A DNA stretch of 64,000 nt from Tachypleus tridentatus (taxonomy: Eukaryota > Arthropoda > Merostomata > Xiphosura > Limulidae). The DNA lies in the NCBI RefSeq assembly GCF_004210375.1, contig NC_134831.1:44116035-44180034 (forward strand). The letters run 5' to 3'. Below are positions 1-11,984 of this stretch, in pieces (the first letter of the stretch is position 1; each line of letters starts with the position of its first letter). Below the pieces are notes generated by a model. That model searched no databases. It had not been told where the DNA came from and saw nothing but the letters and a program-made list of their open reading frames with translations. The position numbers and the translations under genes were made by a program.

Positions 1-699
1 ATAAGAGTAGTTCAAGAGCTTGTGTTGGGTATTGTTGTCTGTCTAGTCTCTAAGTTCAATATAAGATAGATTATGAAAGTGGTGTTAAGGGAAGTTCTAA
101 ACAAACATTAAAACAATAGTGTAATATCATCGTGTTCGTATGACATCTTCCTCTTACATATACAGAAACAATAAAGTCGATCGCAATACAGAACCTTGAT
201 AAGCATCAAGATACGTTCTACGATAGTCGCTTTATTCGTGGTGTTAGCATAAAGCTACACAGTGAAGTAACTGTAATTTGACTACCTTAGAAAACTGAGC
301 CCCGGATTTTCGCGTTGAAATTTAGTAATGTTATCGCTGACCACCCGAGGGACTTCTTGACAGCAAGTCACACATGGTAACAGTGTAATTATAATCGGAT
401 AAATAAACTTTTAAGTAAAAGAAAACTAAAGCCAAAAGTAAAAAAAAAAAAACGCGTCAAATTATTTTCATAAATGAATTGAAATTCATATTAAACCATT
501 ATTAATATTACGGCTCAGTTATTTAACTAAACCATAAAATATATCTTTATATCATTTAAAAAAACCTTTTGTGATTACTAGAAATATTAGCACTTTTCGT
601 CAAGATGGTTTATAAACGTAAAATGTACCAATTTTTAAAATAATTTAGCAACAAATCAGACAAAAATTCCAATAATTAATTGTTCTTACAAAGACGAGT
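1..699. other. AT-rich intergenic sequence, nothing recognised
   Basis: No long open frame, RNA gene or repeat family is visible to me here. It ends at the target-site duplication of the first SINE. Confidence 0.5.
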
Positions 700-710
700 A
701 ACTTTCCGGA

Positions 711-983
711 TGGCTTGGCATGGCCAAGCGTGTTAAGGTGTGCGACTCGTGCTCTGAGGGTCGCGGGTTTACATCCTTGTCGCGCCAATCATGCTCGCCC
801 TTTCAGCCGTGGGGGCGTTATAAGTGACGGTCAATCCCACTATTTGTTGGTAAAAGAGTAGCCCAAGAGTTGGCGGTGGGTAGTGATGACTAGCTGCCTT
901 CCCTCTAGTCTTACACTGCAAAATTAGGGACGGCTAGCACAGATAGCCCTCGAGTAGCTTTGTGCGAAATTGAAAAAAAAAGA
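711..983 (+). repeat. SINE family 1 (tRNA-derived), full length
   Basis: The head is tRNA-like, with an anticodon-loop-like TCGTAAT and a decayed B box. The body contains the family-typical GACGGTCAATCCCACTATT and the tail ends GTAGCTTTGTGCGAAATT followed by an A-rich run. An 11-bp target-site duplication, AACTTTCCGGA, flanks it at 700-710 and 984-994. It represents the commonest repeat of the window, about 270 bp long; the head looks most like tRNA-Thr(CGT), which is inferred from the loop alone. Confidence 0.93.
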
Positions 984-994
984 AACTTTCCGGA

Positions 995-3673
995 ATTTTT
1001 ACAAATTCATTTTACTCAAAACTTCGAACTTGAATGTTTTATTAACGATACTAGTACATAAAGATACGGGGATTCGTTATTTGTGAAGAACCTTTATCCA
1101 GATTAAGCTTGAGCTCTGGTATTTAGAAAATCGTAATAAGAAGGTCATTTGTGTAATAACTACAAGTGAGAATTTTTATGCATGAAAATTACAATTTAAA
1201 CAAATATGATAAAAGCGTGGTTCCTTATATAACAATCTCACACATATATAGAAAATCCAGTACATTTTTATAACAATGGCTTTTGTGTCATGTTACCTAA
1301 TAACAAAATTATAATCTAACGTAGTTAAAAATTAAATAATAGGTTGAACAATCGCTAAGTTATTTTATATTTTTATTTCGAGAGGGATGGCATTGCGAGC
1401 TAGCTCTCTTAATTAGTTCGTAATAGTCATTCTTTTTTAAATAATATGTATATAAACTTACTGATTATGCAATCTATTATTTAATTTTGTTACTTCCGTC
1501 ACCTCCCATTAAAAATATTTGTCTTTTAATATTGTTGTTATTCTATATAGTGAAGTATAAAATGAAATGTATGAACTACAAAAAATGGAAAAAAAGTGTT
1601 GATTTCTTAATTTAGAATCTCCGTTGATTAAATAGATTTGTTTTTGATTATTTGTAGTTATTTTTAAATTTATAACTAGATCGATATTTTTACTTTCATG
1701 ATAAATGGCCCTGAGCTAGGTTACCTCACACTTTATCTTTACTTGAGGCTTATTTATTAACTTCTTTAGTTCATACCAACATTCACTACATTTACAAGGT
1801 TTCACTGAAACCACCTTTATGGCCGTAAATAAAATCTTAATGGGTAGACATTAACTGGACGGTAAAAAATCGTAATAGAATCTGATAAAATGCGGTAGAG
1901 AGTTGTAATATCAAATATGTATATGTGAAATATTTAACGAAGTTCACTGATAATAAATAATTATTAATTTAGTGTATTTCCTTTACAACTTTTTTGTTTG
2001 TTGGAAATAAAAATGTGTCAAATATTTTTCTTACTCTTCTTTTATGCTAAAATAGATTTACAATACACACACTGAAATAATCATCTAGAACTTTAATAAC
2101 CCGAGCGAATCCGGGTACTTTCATTATTATTAATAATATATTTAATAAGAACATTTTATTATTTTTTAATACGCTATATCCTCATACAAAAGGTTCAATC
2201 TTTTTGTTCTTGTCTTTGATTATTTCATTAGTTGTGGTTCTGACGGCGACAAAATGAGTTAAAGCGATAGTGTATTTCAAACATTTTTTTTAGTCTGTAA
2301 CATCGTGAAGCTATCTATACTTTCTCAAACAAATTCTAAACTGTCATTAATAAGAGCAGATGTTTACTTCTTTCCCTAATTACTACCAGTTCAACTATAT
2401 TTGGTGTTAATCGTGAAGCTGTACTATGGGTTATCTAATCTGAGACTCTGCAGAGATGAAAACATGAATTTTAGCGTCTAAGACCTAAAATACCAGTAAT
2501 TAATATTCTGTCCAATCATAGTATAAAAGATTCAAACTTTTCAAAACGAAACCATTGAAGATTTTGTTATAATATTACTAAATTATGATTTCTGGTTATT
2601 TAAGTATCTGGCAAGTCAGGCATGCTTAGAGTGTAAATATGAGAATTATTGTATCACTTTGGGATCTTGGGTGAACTAATAATAGTGTCGATTAAACCAC
2701 ATTATTCGTTCAGACAAGTAAAGTCATTGAGATGACCAAAACAGTAAATTCTTTACCTAATGTTATATTTGTAAATCTATTTAGTCATTTTGAATGGAAT
2801 ATAATATTTGATTATTGTTATTGTTAGATAAGTCAGACAAAAATGCATGAATCTGATTTTGTCTTGGTATATATCGTGTAATGATATCAATTTTAAAAGA
2901 TTAGCATAAATAAATTATTATTTGTTTATATGTAATACTAAATATACCTTTTTATTCGAAGTCAGTCTTTATTTACTAATGCTTACTTAATAATATAAAT
3001 TTATGTTTTTTCATTGGTGACGATATAATGAATCTTGCTTTTCTTAATTGTGATTTTCTTGGTTACGAGACAAAGATTATACACGAGTTCCTGCTAACTG
3101 AAGATTGTTACGATGTTGCACGGGTAGTTTAGATAAGACTCTTGACTTCCCTGAAGAAAGCAGCGACAGAAACGTTTATAACCGATGTCATTCTCGGCAT
3201 GAGAACCTTTCACTTCACTTTCGCAGCTGTTTTAACTTGGCAATTCTTCGACATTTTGGGCAACTTGAAATGGCACCATAGCTTTGGTTAAATACACGTT
3301 ATAACAACGATATGGTTGATCTTTCTCGTCGCTTAGAGTTGCAGGAATTAATTCTTTTAGTCTTGATATCTTACCTAAAGAATGAAACAGTAGAAAATAT
3401 ATAATATGTTCACAAAACATTAATTTACCAGAAAGGTACACTTGTCATGTAGTAAATTAGTGACACCTTAAAGTCACATATCCAATACAATATACCAAGT
3501 ACCTGATGTCGTATTTCTCAATTTAACTTCCTGATAAGAATAACTAAGCTCCCAGCAGCTTATGGGTACGTCTTAAGACGTTAAATTTCTGGTTTCTATA
3601 CCGTGCTAGGCAGAACACAGCACATTCTGCAGCTTTGGGTTAATAATAACCAAAAGAATGACTGATGTTATGT

Positions 3674-3704
<31 letters not shown>

Positions 3705-4104
3705 CATGCAGTAAGTTAGCTAAGTAGAGACAATAAACTTTATTGATGATATATTGCACATTGATAACCAATATAATGTTAATAAAACACACCTTTAGAA
3801 AAAAAAACGTTTATCTCCACATTTTCAACCTGCTGGAGCACGTTGTGGACAATCATTTCGTCATCAGATATGCTCACTGGCTTATTACATGTATGATGAT
3901 ACATTGCCCTTTGTGTCAGTGTGTCACTCATAACAAGATTAAAACTTTGGTGTTTGTTTTCCTAGAGTTCAAAGTGGTCTAAGATAAAAACATTGTTAAT
4001 AACATCCAACAAAGGACATAGATCTATTTATAACACTATATATCAAGTGAGTGGTAACTTAGAAAAACGACTTTTGTTTTTCAACACAACATTTTGTAAA
4101 TATT
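995..4104. other. AT-rich intergenic sequence, nothing recognised
   Basis: Only short chance frames are present. A (TA)n-(TG)n microsatellite sits at about 3671-3700. I see no splice-bounded coding exon and no transposon remnant. Confidence 0.45.
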
Positions 4105-7100
4105 AAGAGGAACAAACAGCCACACCAATCACGCTTTAATTATAAAGGAAGTAAAAAGTATGCCAGCTCAACTTAATTATAAGTTTAATAATAACATGTA
4201 CCGTGTACAGCTTTATTGTAATTATACTATAAAGTTATACCAAGAACACTAATTTTATGTTGATTAAACAGCTTTACGAAGCACAGTATCGTTCTAAATG
4301 GGATACACTTGTGCGATGAACAGTTTCATTGTAAATGGAAGGAACGGCTATAGTAATGACAATTTCTTTGTATAGTAAACATATAAATAAACCAATCACA
4401 CTTTATTTTAATTTTAGATAATGACGTACACCAAACAAAGTTTCATTCAAAGTGTAGTAAACAGTTCTACCAAGTATACTTAAATAGCAAAGAGAATACA
4501 CAAATATATAAAAACGCCTTAATCTAACCCGGCATGGCCAGGTGGTTAAAATGCCCGACTCGTAATCTCAGGGTCGCGGGTTCGAACCCCGTCGCACCAA
4601 ACAGGCTCGTCCTTTCAGCCGTGGGGGCATTATAATGTGAAGGTCAATCCCACTATTCGTTGGTAAAAGGTAACCCAAGCGTTGGCGGTGGGTGGTGATA
4701 ACTAGCTGCTTTCCATCTAGTCTTAAACTGCTAAATTAGGGACGGCTAGCGCAGATAGCCCTCATGTAGCTTTGCACAAAAGCAAACAAACAAATACGTT
4801 AATCTAAAATAAAATAGCTATACCAAGCGTACTTTAATTCTAACTTTTGATTAAATAAACAGTCACACAGTAAGCAGAGTTTAAAAATCGTAAATGAACC
4901 AGGACGAAATATACACCAGGCAGTTTCATTTTAATCAGAATAAATAGTTCTAAAAGTTAATTTTAAATAGAATAAACAGATACATAAAACACAATTTTAT
5001 TTTAAATGGAATAATGATCCATTCCAAACACACAATTTTATAAATAAATATAATAATCACACGACAATTAGTTTATTATCAATCAATTAGCCAATTATAC
5101 CAAACAACGTTTAATGAAAATGAATTAAATATCTACCTTACAGTTACACTCTAACCTGATCAAACAACTGTACTAAAAATTACATAAAACTGTAAAAGAA
5201 AAAGAGAGAGAGAAAGAAAAAGAGCACTTTAATTGTCAATGAAAATTTCAGCTACACTAAGCACACTTTAGTTTTAAATCATTTAGACAATTATAGCAAG
5301 CACATTTAAATGGTTTAAAAATAAACAGTTATAGGAAGCACAGGCTAATTGAAAATGAAAAAATTATAACAAGCATTTTTTTTTTACTTCAAACGAAACA
5401 AATAGCTTTACGAAGCACAGTTTAATTTTAAATCGCATAAACAGCTATAGCAAACACGGGTTAATTGAAAATGAATAAATAATTATGTCAAGCACTCTCT
5501 GATTTCAAATGAAATAAATAGCTGAACAAGGCACATGGCATGTACAGCTGTTCTGAGCAGAGTTTCAAGATAAATAAATTACCTAACTATACCAAGGAAT
5601 TTCATTCAAGAAGGAATAAAGAGCTATTCCAAGCATAGATTAATAACAAATGGAACATAGTGTTATTGGCAACACACTTACATTTTAAATGAGACGAAAC
5701 AATTTATGTTCAAATGAAATAAACAAGTATATCATGATTAATTTAATTTTAAATGGATTAAGTTGCCATGCCAAACACAGTTAAATGATTTAAAAATATA
5801 CAACTATACCAAACACACATAAATGCTTTATGATATAAACAGCTATAATATGAGTTGCTTATAATAAATGGAATAATTTCTTATGAGAAGCGCAATTTAA
5901 TGTAAATTGAAATAATGTTTATGTTATTCACATATTAACTGAAAATACATTGAGCAGCTACATCAAGTATTTTCGTCATAAATAAAATAAACAACATACC
6001 AACAACACTTTCATATTTGGTTGGAAAATAATAATGTACTAATAACACTTTAATTTTAAATGGAGTATAATAATATGCAAAGAACACTTTCATTTTAAAT
6101 CGAATATAATAAGAACACTTTTATTTTAGATGGAATAAATACTTAAATCTAACACAGATTTGTTGTAAAGCGAATAACAAATGTACTTAGCACTCTTTAA
6201 TTTTAAATGGCATAAACGACTATACAAGTACAAACCACACTTTGATTTTAAAGCGAATGAACATTTATACCAAGTTCTTGCTAATTTTAAATGAAACAAA
6301 CCTCTATACTAAATAAATTGAATTGACAATGGAATAAACAGCTCTATTATTTACATTTACAGCTATACCAAGACCAGTGTATTGTAAATAGACTAAACAG
6401 CTATGCCAACTAGTTTCATTCTAAATGCAAAAAATAAACTATACCAATAACATTACAATTAAAATGAAATAAACAGCTATACCATAAGCACACTTCAATC
6501 TTAATAAACAGGAACTTACTTTTTAGAAAATAAAAGTTTGAAGACGGTTTGAATGGGTTATGAATAAAGGTTTATTACAAATGTGCAACTTTTCTATAAT
6601 ATTTCATCGGAACGTTGTAGATTTGTAATAAAAGTTTTCTTCATTACCCATTCTAGCTGTTTCCAAACTTTTTTATAGCCTTTAATTTTGAATGGAATAA
6701 GCAGCTATACCAAATACACTTTATATAATAAAAACATATTAAGTACGGGTGAAAGTAACTGGAATAATTAGTTATATCAAGCAATTGTTAGTTTAAGATC
6801 AAACAAACATCGAAACTCAGCATAATTTGTTCCTACACAGAATAAATAGCTATAGCAGTTTTATTGTGAGTAAGCAATTCTACAAAGCATAGTTTCATTC
6901 TAAAGGGAACCATTCACACTTCAATTATCGAGTCATTAAACAGCTAAACCAAACAAACACTTTATTTGCAAATATATTATATAGCTATACCAAACACACA
7001 TTATTTGTACATATATTAAAATGCTCTATCAAACACACTTTATTTATAAATATATTTAACAGCTATACCAAACCACTTTATTTGTACATATATTAAACAG

Positions 7101-7465
7101 CTATACCAAAAAAAAAAAACTTGTGATGTAATAAACAGCTGTATCTATTATATCTGTTTTTAACTACAATAAATACCTATAATGTGCACACTTTAATTGA
7201 AAATAAAATGAACAGTTTAATTTAAAGAGACTTTCATTCTTAATAGAATAAATATTTTTACCAAACACCGTTCGACTGTAAATGTATTAAACAGCTATAC
7301 TCAACACAGTTTCATTTTAAACGAACTAACCAGATATACCATGCAAACTTTTAGTGTAAATAGAATATAGAACTATACAAAGCACAGTTTCTTGTAAACG
7401 GAATAAACGACTAAACCAAACTTACATCATTTTTAAAAGGGATCTAAGCAGAGTTTCATTGTTTG
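4105..7465. repeat. decayed ~39-bp minisatellite array, ~3.3 kb
   Basis: The whole stretch is built from strongly diverged copies of a unit of about 39 bp. Two half-units recur: AATAAACAGCTATACCAA, then CACACTTTAATTTTAAATGG. Well over fifty copies can be followed by eye, with many substitutions and small length changes, so the array is old. The best-kept stretch is about 6940-7110, where CAGCTATACCAAACACA and TTTATTTGTA(C/A)ATATATTAAA alternate. A family-1 SINE was inserted later at 4528-4798. No transcript or protein function is visible. Confidence 0.85.
4528..4798 (+). repeat. SINE family 1 inserted in the 39-bp array
   Basis: It has the tRNA-like head CCCGGCATGGCCAGGTGG, B box GGTTCGAACCC, the family body, and a tail ending in AAACAAACAAA. 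A duplication TTAATCTAA flanks it at 4519-4527 and 4799-4807. Array units resume on both sides, so the SINE is younger than the array. Confidence 0.93.
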
Positions 7466-8224
7466 TTGCAGTTTCATTTTTTATTTATATTTTTCGTGTT
7501 TCCCGCGTAACTCATCGTGACGTTCTAAGTGAAAAGAAACAAGAACGTCATTTACCATACTCCGCCAGGTTGGAGAATACCAACATGCATGTTCATTCAA
7601 AGTTTCTCTCCACGATAACTTTTACCGACTAATGATCCCCAAATATTCAGATGAAAAGTGTAGAACGTTTAGAAATCCTACGTAGTATAGATTTACAGAG
7701 ACTGGGAGGGGAAATTTCAGCCCAAATACCTTCTTAAAAACACATTAGGTAATCTAACAAGCCAGAGACACATACTTTTGAGCGTATTATTATAATTATA
7801 GGAAAGACGCAATTCGATAGAAGCGACACTGCATGGGGTTTGAAGGGCGTGTAAGGCTTAACTCTTACTTTTATAAAGCATTCATAAGCGAAAGACCGAA
7901 TGTGTTCAACAGCATAAATGGGCCACACACAGTTACGACTCTTATTCATTCGTTCGCTATATATATGTACACTCTTGCGTGTTTAGGAGTCAGGATAAAA
8001 GTTTTAAAAAAACAGTAAAACAGATAAATTAATTTTTACATTGTTTCTGGAGACGCATCACCACTAATTAATGACGTATTCAAGCGCCACCTTCCTGACA
8101 TTACGTTTTTTCAACGCAGCTGAATTAAAAACCTATCAATAGTGCCTTACATAGAAAGTAATGGTTTGTTTGTTAAAAAACTCAAAGGTACAAAGTGCGT
8201 TATATGTATTTTGCTCACCTTGAG
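7466..8224. other. intergenic, nothing recognised
   Basis: Short overlapping frames on both strands (about 7734-8018) have no recognisable motif and no splice signals that would define an exon. Confidence 0.4.
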
Positions 8225-8229
8225 TATAG

Positions 8230-8288
8230 AAACTCGATTTTTAGCCTTATAAGCCCTAGACATCCCGTTGCGTCACCAGGGGGCAGAA
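8230..8288 (-). repeat. relic of SINE family 2
   Basis: A short piece resembling the head half of SINE family 2 (reverse of a TTTTTAGC..TTATAA..CCC pattern ending CACCAGGGGG). It is too decayed for ends to be set. Confidence 0.4.
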
Positions 8289-8308
8289 AGTAATTATTTT
8301 GCCATTCT

Positions 8309-8590
8309 TTTGTTTTGTTTTTTTTGGAATTTCGCACAAAGCTACTCGAGGGCTATCTGTGCTAGCCGTCCCTAATTTAGTAGTGTAAGACTAGAGGGAA
8401 GGCAGCTAGTCATCACCACCCACCGCCAACTCTTGGGCTACTCTTTTACCAACGAATAGTGGGATTGACCGTCACATTATACACCCCGACGGCTGGGAGG
8501 GCGAGTATGTTTAGCGCGACGCGGACGCGAACCCGCGACCCTCGGATTACGAGTCGCACGCCTTACGCGCTTGACCATGTCAGGCCTTTT
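8309..8590 (-). repeat. SINE family 1, minus strand
   Basis: Read on the minus strand it has the tRNA-like head, the body with GACGGTCAATCCCACTATT and the tail GTAGCTTTGTGCGAAATTCC. The likely target-site duplication is CCATTCT. A short plus-strand frame at 8459-8665 is only a chance reading through this repeat. Confidence 0.92.
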
Positions 8591-8891
8591 ACCATTCTAA
8601 AACATGCTTACATTTATTTTCGCTTAAAACTCATCTTAAACATATCAAAAACAGCTTCAATTTAATAATTTGAGTAAAATATTTCAGTGCAATTTGCACT
8701 ATAATCTACGTTTTAAAATTTTAAACAAAAATATTTAAAACAATTACAATAAAAACTTAAATAAAGAAGAATGTATAGACTAAATATTTTGTTAATTTAA
8801 CAAACATTTATAAAGTATATAATATTAGTAAAACTGTTCACATGCTGAAAATTTATTCATATAAATTATCTTTCTAGGAAGAGGGCGACTT

Positions 8892-9147
8892 GCTCGGCAT
8901 GATCAGGTGGTTAGGACACTCGACTCTTAATAATGAGGGTCACGGATTCGAATCTCCGTAAGACCAAACATGATCTTCCTTTCAGTCATGGGGGCGTTAT
9001 ATGTGACGGTCAATCCCACTATTCGTTGGTAAAAAGGTAGTCCTAGTGTTCGCGGTGGGTGATGATGACTAGCTGCCTGTCCTCTGGTCTTAAACTGCTA
9101 TATTAGAGACGGTTGTAGTTTTGCGCGAAATGTAAAAACAAACAAAC
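8892..9147 (+). repeat. SINE family 1, internally decayed
   Basis: Head GCTCGGCATGATCAGGTGG, body and tail are recognisable, but the segment before GTAGTTTTGCGCGAAAT is shortened. The tail ends in AAACAAACAAAC. Confidence 0.88.
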
Positions 9148-10278
9148 AAGAGGACAGCTTTAAAATATAAAATTAATTTTATTGTCACTGCTAGACACAT
9201 ACATAGTTTTCTGTTTCCAAAACTAATTTAAATGAAAAGCCCTCACATCAAAGTTTTCATACTCGTCTTTTCACAAGAAACTAGTTAACGAGCAACATGA
9301 ATATAGCTTTTTGAATTGTTTAAAATATTCATATTCTATTACTTAGCAACCTGCTTTAACGAAATTGGTTGCTTAAATATCAAAAATTACGATAAACACT
9401 CAGAAGGTGCTTCCTACGAGTTACAGAAACAGTGTTATTTAGAGTACCAGCAACATAGGATATTAGGTAATTCCCTTCCCTTGGATATAATATGTGTTTC
9501 AACTTCTCCTTAGAAAAATATCCTACTAAAACTGATGAATACAACATTGGACATGTGGTTTATTTAAAAATAATTAAAGAATGGGTAGTTATTGTATAAA
9601 GATACTGACGTCAGTGACTTTAGAATTGTATGAGGATCTCATAGCCACCGGGTGATAACCTTGACCATTTACTCCAAGAACTGTGGACCCAAGTAAAGAG
9701 TTATTGAGGTGTCAATGACTTTCAGAAGCAATCACTGGTGTTAAGAAATCCAAAACTGAACGTAGTCAAATTTTAATTCAAAAATAAAACCCATTATCTG
9801 TTTATGGACAGAAAATACTTAAGCAAAACTGACCTCCTTTCCCTAAAGGTGAGAACTGTAAAATGTAGCAAGACAATATCAATAACTCAATTTAATGAAA
9901 TATTAAAATCACCTTTGACCAAATACTGTATCAGTCAATAATCTACTGGTTAAATAATGAAAACATTTACGATTCAATAATTTCTTTTACTTTTCTTTGC
10001 CAAAATTTTGTTCAAATTCGGCTACGAAGAATCTTTCTAACCAGCTGCCGTTTTTCATTGCACCAGTTTTCGAAAAATTAATTCCTTTGTTATTCTTTCA
10101 CAAATTTTGCGGTGGTTTTACCACTGACGAAATAATATTCCATGTGCGCCACGTAATGTTCCATAATTTTAATTAAAGTACTATGTCAGTTAAGGAATCA
10201 CCTTTTCACTCTCGCCTGTTTTCCACAAAAGAAATCTAAACCCACATAGTTAAATACACTTATTGTGTTTATACAATT
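9148..10278. other. intergenic, nothing recognised
   Basis: No coding exon or known repeat was recognised. A 65-codon frame at 9316-9513 has no visible domain and no splice context. Confidence 0.4.
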
Positions 10279-10290
10279 GAACCATAAAAT

Positions 10291-10562
10291 GGCCCGGCAT
10301 GGCCAAGCGTGTTAAGGCGTGCGACTCGTAATCTGAGGGTCGCGGGTTCGCATCCCCGTCGCGCCAAACATGCTCGCCCTTTCAGCCGTGGGAGCGTTAT
10401 AATGTGACGGTCAATCCTACTATTTGTTGGTAAAAGAGTAGCCCAAGTGTTGGTTGTGGGTGGTGATGACTAGCTGCCTTCCTTCTAGTCTTACAGTGCA
10501 AAATTAGGGACGACTAGCACAGATAGCCCTCGAGTAGCTTTGTGCGAAATTCACAAACAAAC
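10291..10562 (+). repeat. SINE family 1, full length
   Basis: One of the best-kept copies: head GGCCCGGCATGGCCAAGCG, B box GGTTCGCATCCCC, tail GTAGCTTTGTGCGAAATTC. A perfect 12-bp duplication GAACCATAAAAT is present at 10279-10290 and 10563-10574. Confidence 0.95.
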
Positions 10563-11317
10563 GAACCATAAAATTAAAACATTTATCATTAATGTTTTTA
10601 GATTATTGATTAGTGTTTACATACTTAAAATAAAATATGCAAAGTGTTTCAGAACGTCCTGTTTCTTCTTCACTTGATTTCAATGCACGTGTACTTGTTC
10701 GATGGAACAGTTCAGTGCTTCAAAAGCTCATACTTCCGAAATAACAATATTCAGAAAATTTAACGGAAAAACAACTACACACGTAGGCCTAATGATCATT
10801 AAATTGTTATATCACAGTATTATGTGTATAATGCTATATTAGGGACATAGGTACATGGGAATTTGATAATTGTAATCATTCCAGAAACCTGCATTATTGT
10901 TACCTGTAATGAAAACCTTCTAATCTTTTGAATGGCAAGTCAATAACGGCAATATGGATGATTTACTAGAATTTCATTTATTCAGATAGTTACTATGAGT
11001 TCTGCTAGTAACATAAAAAGGAAAAGTATAAAACCATTTTGCCCAATAATTCTCATACATTATTGTTTTTTTTAATGCAAAGCCTCGTAAGTTCTAGATA
11101 TTTTATATGTTAGAAGTAACAAAATTTATCGCAAGGTTTGTGCAGAAAGATTTGGTACGAAATTTGCGAAGCTATAATTGAATCGGGTGTTTGTTTCCTG
11201 TGGTATACTTCACGCTGGACATTATAATTTGTTATAATCCAACGCGTCAAAAAATGAGTTTATGATCTTGCTAAGCAATGAATTTTAAAGCCATGTTTGC
11301 TAGAATTTCTGTTTTTT

Positions 11318-11352
11318 TCTTATAGTCTAGCCACATCGGGCTATCTGGGAAG
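11318..11352 (-). repeat. fragment of SINE family 3
   Basis: TTATAGTCTAGCCACATCGGGCTATCTG matches the tail half of the third SINE family seen at 51649 and 62778. The head is missing. Confidence 0.5.
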
Positions 11353-11517
11353 ATGTTTGCTACAAGTAGCATCATTGTAATAAACCAACGTGACAAGAAA
11401 TGAGTTTATCACCTTGTTCAACTGGAAATTTTGTATTTTCATTTTTGCTTTGAATAAGTTTAGAAACTTGACAAGAGGTCATAAAAATGGTAAACGTATC
11501 AATCAAATAACTACGGA

Positions 11518-11784
11518 GTCTGGTATGGTCAGGTGGTTAAGGCGCTCGTCTCGTAATCGGAAGGTCGCAGGTTTGAATCCCCGTCGCAATAAACGTGCCC
11601 GCTCTTTCGGCTGTGAGGGCGCTATAATGTGACGGTCAATCCCACTATTCGTTGGCAAAAGAATAGCTCAAGAGTTGACGGGGGTGGTGATGATTAGCTG
11701 TCTTCCCTCTACTCTTACACTGCTAAATTAGGGACGGCTAGCGCAGATAACCCTTGAAGCTTTGCGTGAAATTAAAAAAACAAC
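11518..11784 (+). repeat. SINE family 1
   Basis: Head with GGTATGGTCAGGTGGTTAAG and B-box-like GGTTTGAATCC, body with GACGGTCAATCCCACTATTC, tail GAAGCTTTGCGTGAAATT and an A-rich end. Confidence 0.92.
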
Positions 11785-11984
11785 AGCCTAATATGATAAT
11801 AATGAGGTTTGAAGGATTGAAAACACATGATAAAACATAGAAAATGATTGATGTAAATCTATAAGTATAACCCATACCAACATTACTGATTTGAGCATAA
11901 AGATTATCGTTAAGCAAAAAATAAAATTCCTTTGTGGAAAACGTTATCAGTTCCACAAATATTGATCTTTGAATGGTGAACAAC

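Noticed and set aside
10291-10365. tRNA genes in the SINE heads
   Set aside because: The tRNA-like heads have decayed stems, sit in about 270-bp repeats with target-site duplications, and recur on both strands; they are SINE promoters, not tRNA genes.
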